Below, piece after piece: positions 1 through 8,651 of a DNA stretch of 64,000 nucleotides. The stretch is from Rhodoferax sp. GTDB lineage: Bacteria; Pseudomonadota; Gammaproteobacteria; Burkholderiales; Burkholderiaceae_C. A model generated the notes under the pieces. The model did no database searches. It was not told the origin of the DNA and saw only the letters and a list, made by a program, of their open reading frames with translations. The DNA is taken from NCBI RefSeq assembly GCF_028688795.1, contig NZ_JAQTXM010000023.1, forward strand, positions 1 to 64,000. Reading direction: 5' to 3'. The stretch's first letter is position 1, and every line of letters starts with the position of its first letter. The translations under genes and the position numbers were made by a program.

Positions 1-525
1 GTGCACGCCGATGAAACGGGCATCCGAGTCATTGGCAAATTGCACTGGCTGCACTGCGCCGTCACGGACACATTGACCTGGCTGGCCCCTCACGCCAAGC
101 GCGGCACAGTGGCGTTTGAGGCGCTGATTGACCGCAGCGAGATGTTTTACGGACAGCTTGACACTGCCCAGCGAGCCTTGGTGCGCAGCAACGTGAAAGC
201 CTCCGGATTCAACGCCGGCCTGATGCAAACCGAGATGCTGCGCCGCCACCAAGATGTCTGGCAAACCGCGCAAACACTGACGCGAGGCGGTTTGAGCGCG
301 CAACGCGCCGAAGATGAAACCAGACAATTGCTGGCGCGCCTGGTGCGCTCACCTGATGCGGCTTCCCGCCAGAACAACGACCGGCTCAATCAGGATAACT
401 GTGAGAATCTTTCCGCCCTGCACAACCGCACCACGCTGGCCCAACGGCAAAAAATGGCAAGCACCTTGAAGGGCTACGAACTGGACGCCCAGGCGCTCAT
501 GCCCGCCCTGAGCGGTAACCGCTGA
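1..525 (+). pseudogene. IS66 transposase remnant fused to DUF6279-type lipoprotein tail
   Basis: Roughly the first 38 residues (HADETG, then WLH, then a KRG motif) read like the IS66 transposase catalytic core around the first Asp of its DDE triad. From about residue 43 the protein changes to the C-terminal half of a DUF6279-like lipoprotein ([33 protein letters not shown]). The join is in frame and there is no lipoprotein signal peptide, so this is probably a 3' gene remnant left by an IS66 event. The window starts inside it, so the 5' extent is unknown. Both family calls are by recall; the second is the less certain. Confidence 0.6.
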
Positions 526-531
526 ACGCGG

Positions 532-1131
532 TTACACCGGCCAGACCACGCCGTGGTCGTTCAGAATGGCATCCATCGGCAAATCATGGGGCTCGGGCTC
601 GAAGTCAGGCAGAAAATCGGTGCCAAAACCCAGGCCCACGGTGAACGGGCGCGGCGACAGGTCGGCCAGCATGCGGTCATAAAAGCCACCGCCATAACCC
701 AGCCGGTAGCCACCCGGTGCGTAGCCCACACACGCAACAAACAGCAGCGTGGGCACGATCACCTCGGTGTCTTTGGGCTTGGGAATGCCATAGGCGTCGT
801 CTTCCATCGGGCAACCGGGGTACCAGGTGTGAAAGGTCATAGTTTTATGAACTTTATCGACCACCGGCAGTCCAATTTTGCGAAGCTGCGGTTGCTCGAT
901 GAGTTCGCCATCTTCCTTCCAGCGGTGCAGCGCAGGTAGCAGGTCGAATTCGCCCTTGATGGGCCAGTAGGCGCCAATCACGGCATCGGGACGCCCGACC
1001 AACCAGATACGCACCACTTGCTGAAGGTTGGCAATGCGCTGTTCGCGGTCTGGCAAGTGCAAGCGCTGCTGAATCAATTGTTGGCGCAAGGCTTTTTTCT
1101 CAAGCGCCTTTTTTTCTTCAGAGTTATTCAT
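532..1131 (-). CDS. ygfA: 5-formyltetrahydrofolate cyclo-ligase
   Basis: This cytosolic enzyme converts 5-formyltetrahydrofolate to 5,10-methenyltetrahydrofolate using ATP, recovering a storage form of folate. The 199-residue length fits the family. The C-terminal signature GYGGGFYDR is present, as is an N-terminal basic helix (KKALRQQL). Its ATG lies only 9 bp from the divergent start of the lytic transglycosylase, so its promoter must lie in that gene's 5' coding region. In gamma- and many betaproteobacteria this family neighbours 6S RNA, but there is no room for 6S RNA directly upstream here. Confidence 0.93.
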   Translation of the reverse strand: MNNSEEKKALEKKALRQQLIQQRLHLPDREQRIANLQQVVRIWLVGRPDAVIGAYWPIKGEFDLLPALHRWKEDGELIEQPQLRKIGLPVVDKVHKTMTFHTWYPGCPMEDDAYGIPKPKDTEVIVPTLLFVACVGYAPGGYRLGYGGGFYDRMLADLSPRPFTVGLGFGTDFLPDFEPEPHDLPMDAILNDHGVVWPV

Positions 1132-1140
1132 AATGTCCCT

Positions 1141-3135
1141 ATGCAGTTACTAACTATTTTGACATCGATTGCCCTCATCGGCACCTTGTGCGGGGCATCG
1201 GGCACAGCGCAGGCCGCAGCCAGCACACCCGGCACGGCCGACACCGTGTTTTTGGAGATGAATCAGGCCTATAAAAATGGCCAATCCAAGCGTTTGAGTG
1301 AGCTGTTGCCACAGACCCGCGGCCATTTGCTGGAGCCATGGGCTGCGTACTGGGAACTGCGTGCTCGCCTTGAGACCGCCAGCCCGCAGGAGATCACTGC
1401 TTTTCTCAAGCGTTACCAAGGCACCTATCAAGAAGACCGCCTGCGCAACGACTGGCTGCTGCTGCTCGGTCAAAACCGCGACTGGAACACCTTCATGGTC
1501 GAACACCCCAGCTACCGCATGGGCGATGACCGGTCGGTGAGGTGTTATGCCCTGCTCGCGGATTTCAACGGGCGCCAGCAAGAGGTAGCCGCCCAGATCG
1601 AAACCTTGTGGCTGGCACAACCCAACGCAGATGATGCCTGCGCCGCTGCCGCCGATCAACAGCTCAAGGCCGGCAAACTCAAAGCTCACAGCGCTTGGGT
1701 GCGCGCGCGCCTTGGCATGGAAAACGACCGCCAGCGTGTGGCAACCCAAGCGCTGGGCTTGCTGAACGCCGACTGGGCTGACACTGCCAGCGCCATTTAC
1801 GCCAAGCCCGAGCAGTTTCTGGCGGGACGTGTACTGGCGCTGCGCCCGCGCACCAAGGAGCTGGTCACGCTGGCCCTGATCCGTCTGGCCGTCGTTAACC
1901 CTGAAGCGGCAGCCATTGAGGTCGACAAGCTGCGCTGGAAAACCCAGCTCACCCAGGAAGAGCGCAGCTGGGTTTGGGGCGTGATCGGCAAACGCTCGGC
2001 GCTGCGACTCTCAAGTGGTGCACTGGCCTATTTCATGAATGGGCAAGACCAGTTCATGCACGACGACCATCTCGCCTGGAAAGCCCGGGCCGCTCTGCGG
2101 GCCGGTAATTGGGAACAAGTGGCCAGCGCCACCGCCGCCATGAGCGAGAGCCAAGGCAAAGACAGCACCTGGGTCTATTGGCGTGCGCGCGCACTGATGG
2201 CCGCCGGCAAGACCGAGGCCGACCGTGCGGAGGCCACCCGACTGCTGCAGGATATTGCCGGCGTGCGTGGGTTTTACGAACTGCTGGCGCAAGAAGAATT
2301 GGGACTACCCATCATTCTGCCCACCAACCCTGAGCCACTCACCGCATCCGAAAAAAATGCAGCACGCACCAACCCTGGCCTGCAGCGGGCGCTGGCCGCC
2401 ATTGAGTTGGGCCTGCGCTCCGAGGGTGTGCGTGAATGGAACTACACCACCAACTTGCATCAAAACGGCGGCATGGCCGACCGCGAGCTGCTGGCCGCCG
2501 CCGACCTGGCCTGCCAGCACGAGGTGTGGGACCGCTGCATCAACACCAGCGAACGCACCAGGAGCCTGGTCGACCTGACCCAGCGCTTTCCCATGCCGCA
2601 CAAACAAGCGGTGCTGGCACGCACCCGTGACATCGGGCTGGACCCGGCTTATGTGTATGGCCTGATTCGCCAGGAAAGCCGTTTTGTGACCGATGCCCGC
2701 TCTGGCGTGGGTGCCTCCGGCCTGATGCAGGTGATGCCCGCCACCGCCAGCTGGACGGCCAAAAAAATCGGCATGACTGACTTCAAGGCGTACCAGATCA
2801 CCGAGAGCAAAACCAACATCGCCATTGGCACCGGCTACCTGAAACTGGTGCTGGACGACTTTGCCGGCTCCATGCCCATGGCCGCTGCCGCCTACAACGC
2901 CGGGCCGGGCCGACCACGCGCCTGGCGCGGCCAGAGCGGTGCACCGGTGATGGAAGCCGCCGCCTGGGCAGAAAATATCCCGTTCAACGAAACCCGCGAT
3001 TACGTCAAGAAAGTGCTGGCCAACACCACCATTTACGCCGCAATGATCAGCGGCAAAACGCAGTCACTCAAGGCCAGGCTTGGCATGATTGGCCCGCGCA
3101 ACGACGCAGCTCCCCTCAATCGCGACATTCCCTGA
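1141..3135 (+). CDS. slt: soluble lytic murein transglycosylase
   Basis: A 664-residue periplasmic enzyme that cleaves peptidoglycan to 1,6-anhydromuropeptides. I chose the ATG at 1141 rather than the longer ORF because it begins a clean signal peptide (MQLLTILTSIALIGTL, cleavage near AQA-AAS). Residues about 30-450 are the helical superhelix domain. The C-terminal SLT domain has the catalytic Glu in RQESRF, then GLMQVMPATA and AAYNAGPGR. It is divergent from ygfA and followed after 2 bases by a GST gene, so the two are probably cotranscribed. Confidence 0.92.
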   Translation: MQLLTILTSIALIGTLCGASGTAQAAASTPGTADTVFLEMNQAYKNGQSKRLSELLPQTRGHLLEPWAAYWELRARLETASPQEITAFLKRYQGTYQEDRLRNDWLLLLGQNRDWNTFMVEHPSYRMGDDRSVRCYALLADFNGRQQEVAAQIETLWLAQPNADDACAAAADQQLKAGKLKAHSAWVRARLGMENDRQRVATQALGLLNADWADTASAIYAKPEQFLAGRVLALRPRTKELVTLALIRLAVVNPEAAAIEVDKLRWKTQLTQEERSWVWGVIGKRSALRLSSGALAYFMNGQDQFMHDDHLAWKARAALRAGNWEQVASATAAMSESQGKDSTWVYWRARALMAAGKTEADRAEATRLLQDIAGVRGFYELLAQEELGLPIILPTNPEPLTASEKNAARTNPGLQRALAAIELGLRSEGVREWNYTTNLHQNGGMADRELLAAADLACQHEVWDRCINTSERTRSLVDLTQRFPMPHKQAVLARTRDIGLDPAYVYGLIRQESRFVTDARSGVGASGLMQVMPATASWTAKKIGMTDFKAYQITESKTNIAIGTGYLKLVLDDFAGSMPMAAAAYNAGPGRPRAWRGQSGAPVMEAAAWAENIPFNETRDYVKKVLANTTIYAAMISGKTQSLKARLGMIGPRNDAAPLNRDIP

Positions 3136-3137
3136 CC

Positions 3138-3818
3138 ATGAAACTCTACATTGGCAACAAAAATTACTCATCCTGGTCAATGCGCCCCTGGGTGCTGTTG
3201 ACACAGGCTGGCATCCCCTTTGAAGAAGTGATGGTGCGCTTTGACGCGTTCACCCCCGAGTCACAGTTCAAGGCCACGATGCACCCGCTGACGCCTACCG
3301 GCAAGGTGCCAGTGCTGGTCGATGGTGAACTGGTGGTGTGGGACACACTGGCCATTGCCGAATACCTGGCCGAGCAGTTTCCCGAAAAACTCCTGTGGCC
3401 CAAGGACAAAGCGGCCCGTGCCCGCGCCCGCAGCCTGTGCGCCGAGATGCACAGCGGCTTTACCGCCCTGCGCGGCGCCTGCCCGATGAACATCGAGGCC
3501 AGTTTGTCCGACACTGGCGCGCTGATCTGGCGTGACCAGGCTGGCGTGCGGGCCGACGTGGCTCGCCTGGTGCACATGTGGCAACAGTGCCTGCAGACCA
3601 GTGGCGGCCCCATGTTGTTTGGCAACTTCAGCGTGGCTGATGCCTACTTTGCCCCGATCTGCACCCGCCTGCTCACCTACGCCTTGCCACTGCCGCATGA
3701 CATGCTGGCTTATGTGCAGCGGGTCTGCGCGTTGCCCGGGGTCAAGGCATGGATCGATGAAGCACGCGCCGAGCACGACTTTCTGGACTTTGAAGAACCT
3801 TACCGACTACGCGCCTGA
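3138..3818 (+). CDS. glutathione S-transferase family protein
   Basis: A 226-residue cytosolic protein. The N-terminal thioredoxin-like domain begins MKLYIGNKNYSSWSMRPW, with a serine-rich active-site loop like that of the beta/zeta-type GSTs. The glutathione-binding segment GKVPVLVDGELVVWDTLAI is intact. The C-terminal half is an all-helical GST_C domain. The substrate cannot be told from the sequence. It sits 2 bases after slt and about 70 bases before the AlbA_2-domain regulator. Confidence 0.9.
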   Translation: MKLYIGNKNYSSWSMRPWVLLTQAGIPFEEVMVRFDAFTPESQFKATMHPLTPTGKVPVLVDGELVVWDTLAIAEYLAEQFPEKLLWPKDKAARARARSLCAEMHSGFTALRGACPMNIEASLSDTGALIWRDQAGVRADVARLVHMWQQCLQTSGGPMLFGNFSVADAYFAPICTRLLTYALPLPHDMLAYVQRVCALPGVKAWIDEARAEHDFLDFEEPYRLRA

Positions 3819-3888
3819 TACCCAGGCGTCGCGAACCTGCGCTGTCAAACCACCTAACCGCAGAGCTGAATGAAGAAAGAAACGCGCC

Positions 3889-5130
3889 ATGTTGCAAGCT
3901 GAATTGCTGGCACTGATTGCCAACGGAGAAAACTCAGGCGTTGAATTCAAACGTGATGACCTGCGACCAGAGCAGCTCGCCAAAGAAATCGTGGCGCTAG
4001 CCAATCTTCAGGGTGGGCGATTGCTGTTGGGCGTGGAAGACGACGGCACGGTCAGCGGCATTGCGCGCCCTGAACTTGAACGCTGGGTGATGGACACCGT
4101 TTTTGGACGCTATGTTCACCCGCTCATCCTGCCGTTTTACGAAGAAGTGGCCATGGACAACGGCCAACGCGTGGCGGTGATCACGCTCACGCAAGGCGTT
4201 GCCAAACCTTATGTGGTGCGCCAGAACGACCGCGAAGACATCTACATCCGCGTGGGCAGCACCTCACGTTTGGCCACCCGCGAGCAGCAGGCGCGCCTGT
4301 TCGAGAGTGGTGGCATGTTGCACGCGGAACTGCTGCCCGTCTCAGGGACCCAACTGGAAGATCTGGACCAGGCACGCCTGACCGACTACCTGGTCAACAT
4401 TGCAGGTGACGAATCTGCCCCCGGTGATCAGGCTGCCTGGGAACAAAGACTGTGCGGTTTAGGCTTGATGACCACGCGCCAGCAAGGGTCAGCCGTGTGC
4501 ACCATCGCCGGCTTAGTACTTTTTGGTCATAGCCCGCGTCGCAGCATGCGGCAAGCGGGTGTGCGCTGGATGTCATTTGCGGGCGACGCCATGGACTACC
4601 AGGCACAAGACGACACTGTACTTGACGCGCCACTGGTCGCGCTCTGGAAAGGCCGCCCAGGCAGCGGCCGCAGCGTGGTGGCCGAAGGCCTGATGGAGCG
4701 CCTGATGGACCGCATGCGGCCTTTTATTTCCGCTGAAGCAGCCAGTATCACGGCCCAATTGCGCCGCGAGACGCACCATCGATACCCAATGGATGCAGTG
4801 CGCGAGGCCTTGCTAAACGCCATGGTGCACCGCGACTGGACACGAGCCACCGAGGTTGAGGTAGTGAACTACGCAAACCGGCTGGAAATCACCAGCCCTG
4901 GCGTCCTCCAAAACTCCATGACGCTTGAAAAAATGCTGGCCGGGCAGCGCTCGCCGCGCAACCCCATCATGGTGGAAATCATGCGCGACTACGGCTACGT
5001 GGAGTCACGCGGCATGGGGGTACGCCGAAAAATTGTGCCCCTGACACGGCAATACTCAGGCAAAGAGGCCATTTTCGAGCTGACCGACGATTACTTGCGA
5101 GTCGTCATTCCTGCCAAGCCATCCGCTTAA
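3889..5130 (+). CDS. AlbA_2 / HATPase_c_4 domain putative transcriptional regulator
   Basis: A 413-residue protein of the COG2865 type. Residues about 10-130 form an AlbA_2 (Schlafen-like) domain, seen as GVEFKRD, ALANLQGGRLLLGVEDDG and YIRVGSTSR. Residues about 270-400 match the HATPase_c_4 region (PMDAVREALLNAMVHRDW and ESRGMGVRRKI). Such proteins are usually called predicted transcriptional regulators or RecG-like ATPases; the real target is unknown. It stands alone between a GST and cca on the same strand, with no defence genes nearby. Confidence 0.75.
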   Translation: MLQAELLALIANGENSGVEFKRDDLRPEQLAKEIVALANLQGGRLLLGVEDDGTVSGIARPELERWVMDTVFGRYVHPLILPFYEEVAMDNGQRVAVITLTQGVAKPYVVRQNDREDIYIRVGSTSRLATREQQARLFESGGMLHAELLPVSGTQLEDLDQARLTDYLVNIAGDESAPGDQAAWEQRLCGLGLMTTRQQGSAVCTIAGLVLFGHSPRRSMRQAGVRWMSFAGDAMDYQAQDDTVLDAPLVALWKGRPGSGRSVVAEGLMERLMDRMRPFISAEAASITAQLRRETHHRYPMDAVREALLNAMVHRDWTRATEVEVVNYANRLEITSPGVLQNSMTLEKMLAGQRSPRNPIMVEIMRDYGYVESRGMGVRRKIVPLTRQYSGKEAIFELTDDYLRVVIPAKPSA

Positions 5131-5168
5131 TCAACGGCCTGCGCTGCGCCCGGCTCAAATTTACCCCA

Positions 5169-6464
5169 ATGTCCATGCAAATCTACCTGGTAGGCGGTGC
5201 GGTGCGTGACGCCCTGCTGGGCTTGCCCGTGAAAGACCGCGACTGGGTGGTGGTGGGCGCCAGCCCCGAGCAAATGATCGCTCAGGGCTTTGTGCCCGTG
5301 GGCAAAGACTTTCCGGTGTTTCTGCATCCCAAAACACATGAGGAATACGCGCTGGCCCGCACCGAGCGCAAAACCGCCCCCGGCTACCGCGGTTTTGCCA
5401 TTCATGCTGCGCCTGATGTGACACTGGAAGACGACCTGGCGCGGCGCGACATTACTATAAATTCAATAGCTATTAGAGCAGATTACATAAGGGTTAGAGG
5501 ACAATTTAACGAAAATATCTCAGAAACCCCTACACAATGGCTGAGTGCCGGTATCCTGGTTGACCCCTACAGTGGTGTGCAAGATCTGAAGGCCAAAGTG
5601 TTCCGTCACGTCAGCTCGGCGTTTCGTGAAGACCCTGTGCGCATCTTGCGCGTGGCACGCCTGGCCGCGCGTTTTCACGACTTCACCGTAGCGCCCGAAA
5701 CCCTGCAACTCATGCGTGAGATGGTGGACTGCGGCGAGGTCGACCACCTGGTAAGTGAGCGCGTCTGGCAAGAGCTTTCCCGTGGCCTGATGGAGGCCAA
5801 ACCTTCGCGCATGTTTGACGTGCTGCGCGACTGCGGTGCACTGGCTAGGTTGCTGCCCGAGGTAAACCGCCTGTGGGGCGTGGCACAACGCGCCGACTAC
5901 CATCCCGAGATCGATACCGGCGTGCACGTGATGATGGTGCTGGACATGAGCGCGCAGCTGCAGGCGCCCTTGACGGTGCGCTTTGCCTGCCTGGGCCATG
6001 ACTTGGGCAAGGGCAACACCCCGGCCGACATCCTGCCACGCCACTTGGGACACGAGGGGCGCAGCGCCCAACTCCTCAAAGGCTTGTGCGAGCGCCTGCG
6101 CGTGCCCACCGACTGCCGCGAACTGGCCGATGGGGTGGCGCGCGAGCACAGCAACATTCACCGCTCACTCAGTCTGGACGCCGCCGCCCTGATGCGCCTG
6201 CTGGAACGCTGCGATGCCATCCGCAAACCCGCACGTTTTGCCGACATGCTGCTGGCCTGCGAATGCGATGCACGCGGGCGCCTTGGCTACTCTGACGCGC
6301 CTTACCCGCAACGACCGCATTTGCTGAAGATGCTTGCCGCCGCACATAGCGTTGCTACTAATGAAATAGCTACTAGTGCAATTAATACCGGGGCTACAGG
6401 ATTAAAAATAGGCGAATTGATTCACAAGGCACGGGTCGCTGCGGTGGAGGTGGCCTTGGGCTGA
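5169..6464 (+). CDS. cca: multifunctional CCA-adding tRNA nucleotidyltransferase
   Basis: Adds or repairs the 3' CCA of tRNA. The class II nucleotidyltransferase head has GGAVRDALLG and KDRDWVVVG (the metal-binding DxD), followed by RRDITINSIA. A C-terminal HD domain (CLGHDLGKG) fits the bacterial form with phosphatase/phosphodiesterase activity. The 431-residue protein carries two AT-rich 42-bp repeat copies translated in frame: one lengthens the loop between RRDITINSIA and LVDPYSG, and one lies near the C-terminus. Both are read in the same frame. The residues they encode are not part of the usual family core. Confidence 0.92.
   Translation: MSMQIYLVGGAVRDALLGLPVKDRDWVVVGASPEQMIAQGFVPVGKDFPVFLHPKTHEEYALARTERKTAPGYRGFAIHAAPDVTLEDDLARRDITINSIAIRADYIRVRGQFNENISETPTQWLSAGILVDPYSGVQDLKAKVFRHVSSAFREDPVRILRVARLAARFHDFTVAPETLQLMREMVDCGEVDHLVSERVWQELSRGLMEAKPSRMFDVLRDCGALARLLPEVNRLWGVAQRADYHPEIDTGVHVMMVLDMSAQLQAPLTVRFACLGHDLGKGNTPADILPRHLGHEGRSAQLLKGLCERLRVPTDCRELADGVAREHSNIHRSLSLDAAALMRLLERCDAIRKPARFADMLLACECDARGRLGYSDAPYPQRPHLLKMLAAAHSVATNEIATSAINTGATGLKIGELIHKARVAAVEVALG
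5466..5507 (+). repeat. 42-bp palindromic repeat, copy A (inside cca)
   Basis: Matches boxes ATAGCTnnTAGnGC and GGGnTAGAGG with the family's exact 42-base spacing. The local A+T content is far above that of surrounding cca. It is in sense orientation and read in frame 1 (IA..RA), within the loop between the catalytic head motifs and LVDPYSG. Confidence 0.8.
6366..6407 (+). repeat. 42-bp palindromic repeat, copy B (inside cca C-terminus)
   Basis: Has ATAGCTACTAGTGC and GGGGCTACAGG at the same spacing as copy A. Sense orientation, frame 1, encoding IATSA and GATG segments just before the C-terminal helix of Cca. Confidence 0.8.
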
Positions 6465-6504
6465 GTTGGCATAGACCCATATTCACCTCGGGTATGCTCA
6501 CCGC

Positions 6505-7209
6505 ATGTCTAGCCTACTCATCATTGAAGACGACGAATTGCTGCGAGACGGTCTGTGCGCGCAGCTGGCCCAAGCCGGTCACACCATCACCTCGGCCGCT
6601 GACGGCGAAGCCGCCCAAGCCCTACTGGAAACCCAACGCTTTGACGGCGTGGTGCTTGACCTGGGCCTGCCAAAAATCAGTGGTATGGACGTGCTGCGCT
6701 GGGTGCGCAAACGTCTGCCGGCCCTGCCGGTGCTGATCCTGACCGCGCGTGACGGCGTCGATGACCGGGTGCAGGGCCTCAACGCCGGGGCGGACGATTA
6801 CCTCACCAAACCCTTTGAGATGCTTGAGCTGCAGGCCCGCTTGGGCTCATTGCTGCGTCGTGCCCGTTTGCCCGCGTTTGGCGGCTCGCTGGAGGTAGCT
6901 GGCAGTCGCACAGCGCGCAACCTGCGGGTTGATGCGCACCTGCCGCAAGCCTGGCTGGGCGACGAAGAGCTGGAACTCACGCAGCGTGAATGGGCGCTGC
7001 TGTCGCTGCTGGTAACCCACGCCGGGCGCGTGGTCAGCCGTGAAGATGTGCTGGAAACCTGGCAAAGCGACCCGATCGAGGCCGGCGGCGTGGCCTCCAA
7101 CGCGCTGGAGGTCTACATCCACCGCCTGCGCCGCAAGCTCACCGATTCCGGCCTGAACATTCGCAACGTGCGCGGCCTGGGCTACATGCTGGAAACCACC
7201 AGCCCATGA
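6505..7209 (+). CDS. OmpR/PhoB-family response regulator (TctD-like)
   Basis: A 234-residue cytosolic regulator. The receiver domain (residues 1-115) has acidic residues DDE, phosphoacceptor Asp in VLDLGLP, and conserved Thr/Lys in LTARDG and YLTKPFE. The C-terminal winged-helix DNA-binding domain ends VRGLGYMLE. It overlaps the histidine kinase by ATGA, so the pair is translationally coupled. TctD-type regulators often control tricarboxylate uptake, but no tctCBA genes lie in the window, so the regulated genes are unknown. Confidence 0.92.
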   Translation: MSSLLIIEDDELLRDGLCAQLAQAGHTITSAADGEAAQALLETQRFDGVVLDLGLPKISGMDVLRWVRKRLPALPVLILTARDGVDDRVQGLNAGADDYLTKPFEMLELQARLGSLLRRARLPAFGGSLEVAGSRTARNLRVDAHLPQAWLGDEELELTQREWALLSLLVTHAGRVVSREDVLETWQSDPIEAGGVASNALEVYIHRLRRKLTDSGLNIRNVRGLGYMLETTSP

Positions 7210-8600
7210 ACCCGAAGGCCCACGGCCTGTCCCTGAAACGCCAGTTGCTGCTGTGGCTGCTGCTGCCACAACTGGTGCTGTTTTTGGTGGGTGGTGCACT
7301 GGCCTACCGCGTGGCGCTCAAGTACGCCGAAAAAGCCATTGACCAGTCACTCACCCAATCCGTGCGTTCGCTGGCGCGCCAGGTTAAGCCGATTGGCTCA
7401 GGGCTGCTGGTGGATTTTCCCAGGGCGGCGCAAGACATCATTGAACAGGACCCGCAAGACCGGGTGAGCTACATGGTGTCGAGCCCGCCCGGCAGCTTTT
7501 TGTTGGGCAACGGCAAGCTGCCCAGCCCGTCCACCGACCAGTTGATCGGCACCGGCGAGACCTTGCTTTACAACGCACAAGTTGATGGCAAAGCCATGCG
7601 CGTGGCCTTGCTGGAGGTCGATTACGGCGACAGCAGCGCGCCGCAACGCCTGCGCGTGCAAGTGGCCAAAAGTCTGGCGGTGCAGCAGCGCCTGACCACC
7701 GAGCTGATTGCCGACATGCTGGCCCCGCTGCTGCTGCTGGGCGCCGTGTTGAGTCTGCTGGTGTACGGCGGCATCTCGCGCGGTCTGCAGCCCTTGACGC
7801 GCCTGCAAGCACAGTTGGGCGACCGGCGCAAGCAGGTGTTGTCAGACTTGTCGCCGATTGAGCTCACGCAGGCACCGCAAGAAGTGCACGCCCTGGCCAC
7901 CGCGCTGAACCAGTTGCTGAGCACGGTGCGACGCAGCCTGGGGCAAGAAAAGCGCTTTCTGAACGATGCCGCGCACCAGCTGCGCACGCCGCTGGCAGGC
8001 CTGATCAGCCAAACCGAGATGGCGCTGGCCGAGGCCGACCCGGCGGCCATGCGCGCGCGACTCACCAAGGTGCTCAGTGGCGCCCAGCGCAGCGCCCACC
8101 TGGTGCACCAATTGCTGTCACTGGCGCGCAATGAGGTCGAGGTCAAGCTGCAGCCGCTTGATGTGGCAGCGCTGGCGCGTGATGTGGCCCGAGAGTGGAC
8201 GCCACGCGCGCTCAAGGCCGGTGTTGACCTGGGCTTTGAAGGCGCTGACCACCTGAACGTGGCGGGCGAAGCACTGCTGCTACGCGAAGCCTTGAGCAAC
8301 CTGATTGACAACGCCCTGAGCTACGCCGGCGCGGGCAGCGAAGTGACCTTGAGTGTGCAACGCGATGAACAGCAAGTGGTGCTGGAGGTGGCCGACAACG
8401 GCCCGGGCTTGTCACCAGATGAGCTACCGCATGTGTTTGAGCGCTTTTGGCGTGCCAGCACATTGCCTGGTGGCTGCGGCCTGGGGCTGGCGATTGTGGC
8501 GGAGATCGCCCTGCGCCACGGCGGCGTCGCGTTGGTGCTTGCGGCCCAGCCGCATGGCCTGCGTGTGCAGCTGCGCTTGCCCTCGCCCCGGTGCGGTTGA
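7206..8600 (+). CDS. sensor histidine kinase (TctE-like)
   Basis: A 464-residue inner-membrane kinase partnered with the upstream regulator. An N-terminal membrane segment (LLLWLLLPQLVLFLVGG) is followed by a 2CSK_N-like periplasmic sensing domain and a second membrane segment near residue 175. The dimerisation/phosphoacceptor box is AAHQLRTPLAG, the ATP-binding N box is NLIDNALSYA, and the G boxes include DNGPGL and GCGLGLAI. The periplasmic domain type suggests a small carboxylate signal; this is an inference. Confidence 0.9.
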   Translation: MNPKAHGLSLKRQLLLWLLLPQLVLFLVGGALAYRVALKYAEKAIDQSLTQSVRSLARQVKPIGSGLLVDFPRAAQDIIEQDPQDRVSYMVSSPPGSFLLGNGKLPSPSTDQLIGTGETLLYNAQVDGKAMRVALLEVDYGDSSAPQRLRVQVAKSLAVQQRLTTELIADMLAPLLLLGAVLSLLVYGGISRGLQPLTRLQAQLGDRRKQVLSDLSPIELTQAPQEVHALATALNQLLSTVRRSLGQEKRFLNDAAHQLRTPLAGLISQTEMALAEADPAAMRARLTKVLSGAQRSAHLVHQLLSLARNEVEVKLQPLDVAALARDVAREWTPRALKAGVDLGFEGADHLNVAGEALLLREALSNLIDNALSYAGAGSEVTLSVQRDEQQVVLEVADNGPGLSPDELPHVFERFWRASTLPGGCGLGLAIVAEIALRHGGVALVLAAQPHGLRVQLRLPSPRCG

Positions 8601-8651
8601 ACACGGCATTGATCAAGCCGCACCGGCCCTTTTGATGGTAAAAAGCTGCCT

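Noticed and set aside
3889-5130. Schlafen/AlbA_2 protein as part of a phage-defence system
   Set aside because: It stands between housekeeping genes, has the common regulator layout with a HATPase_c_4 domain and no defence partner genes.
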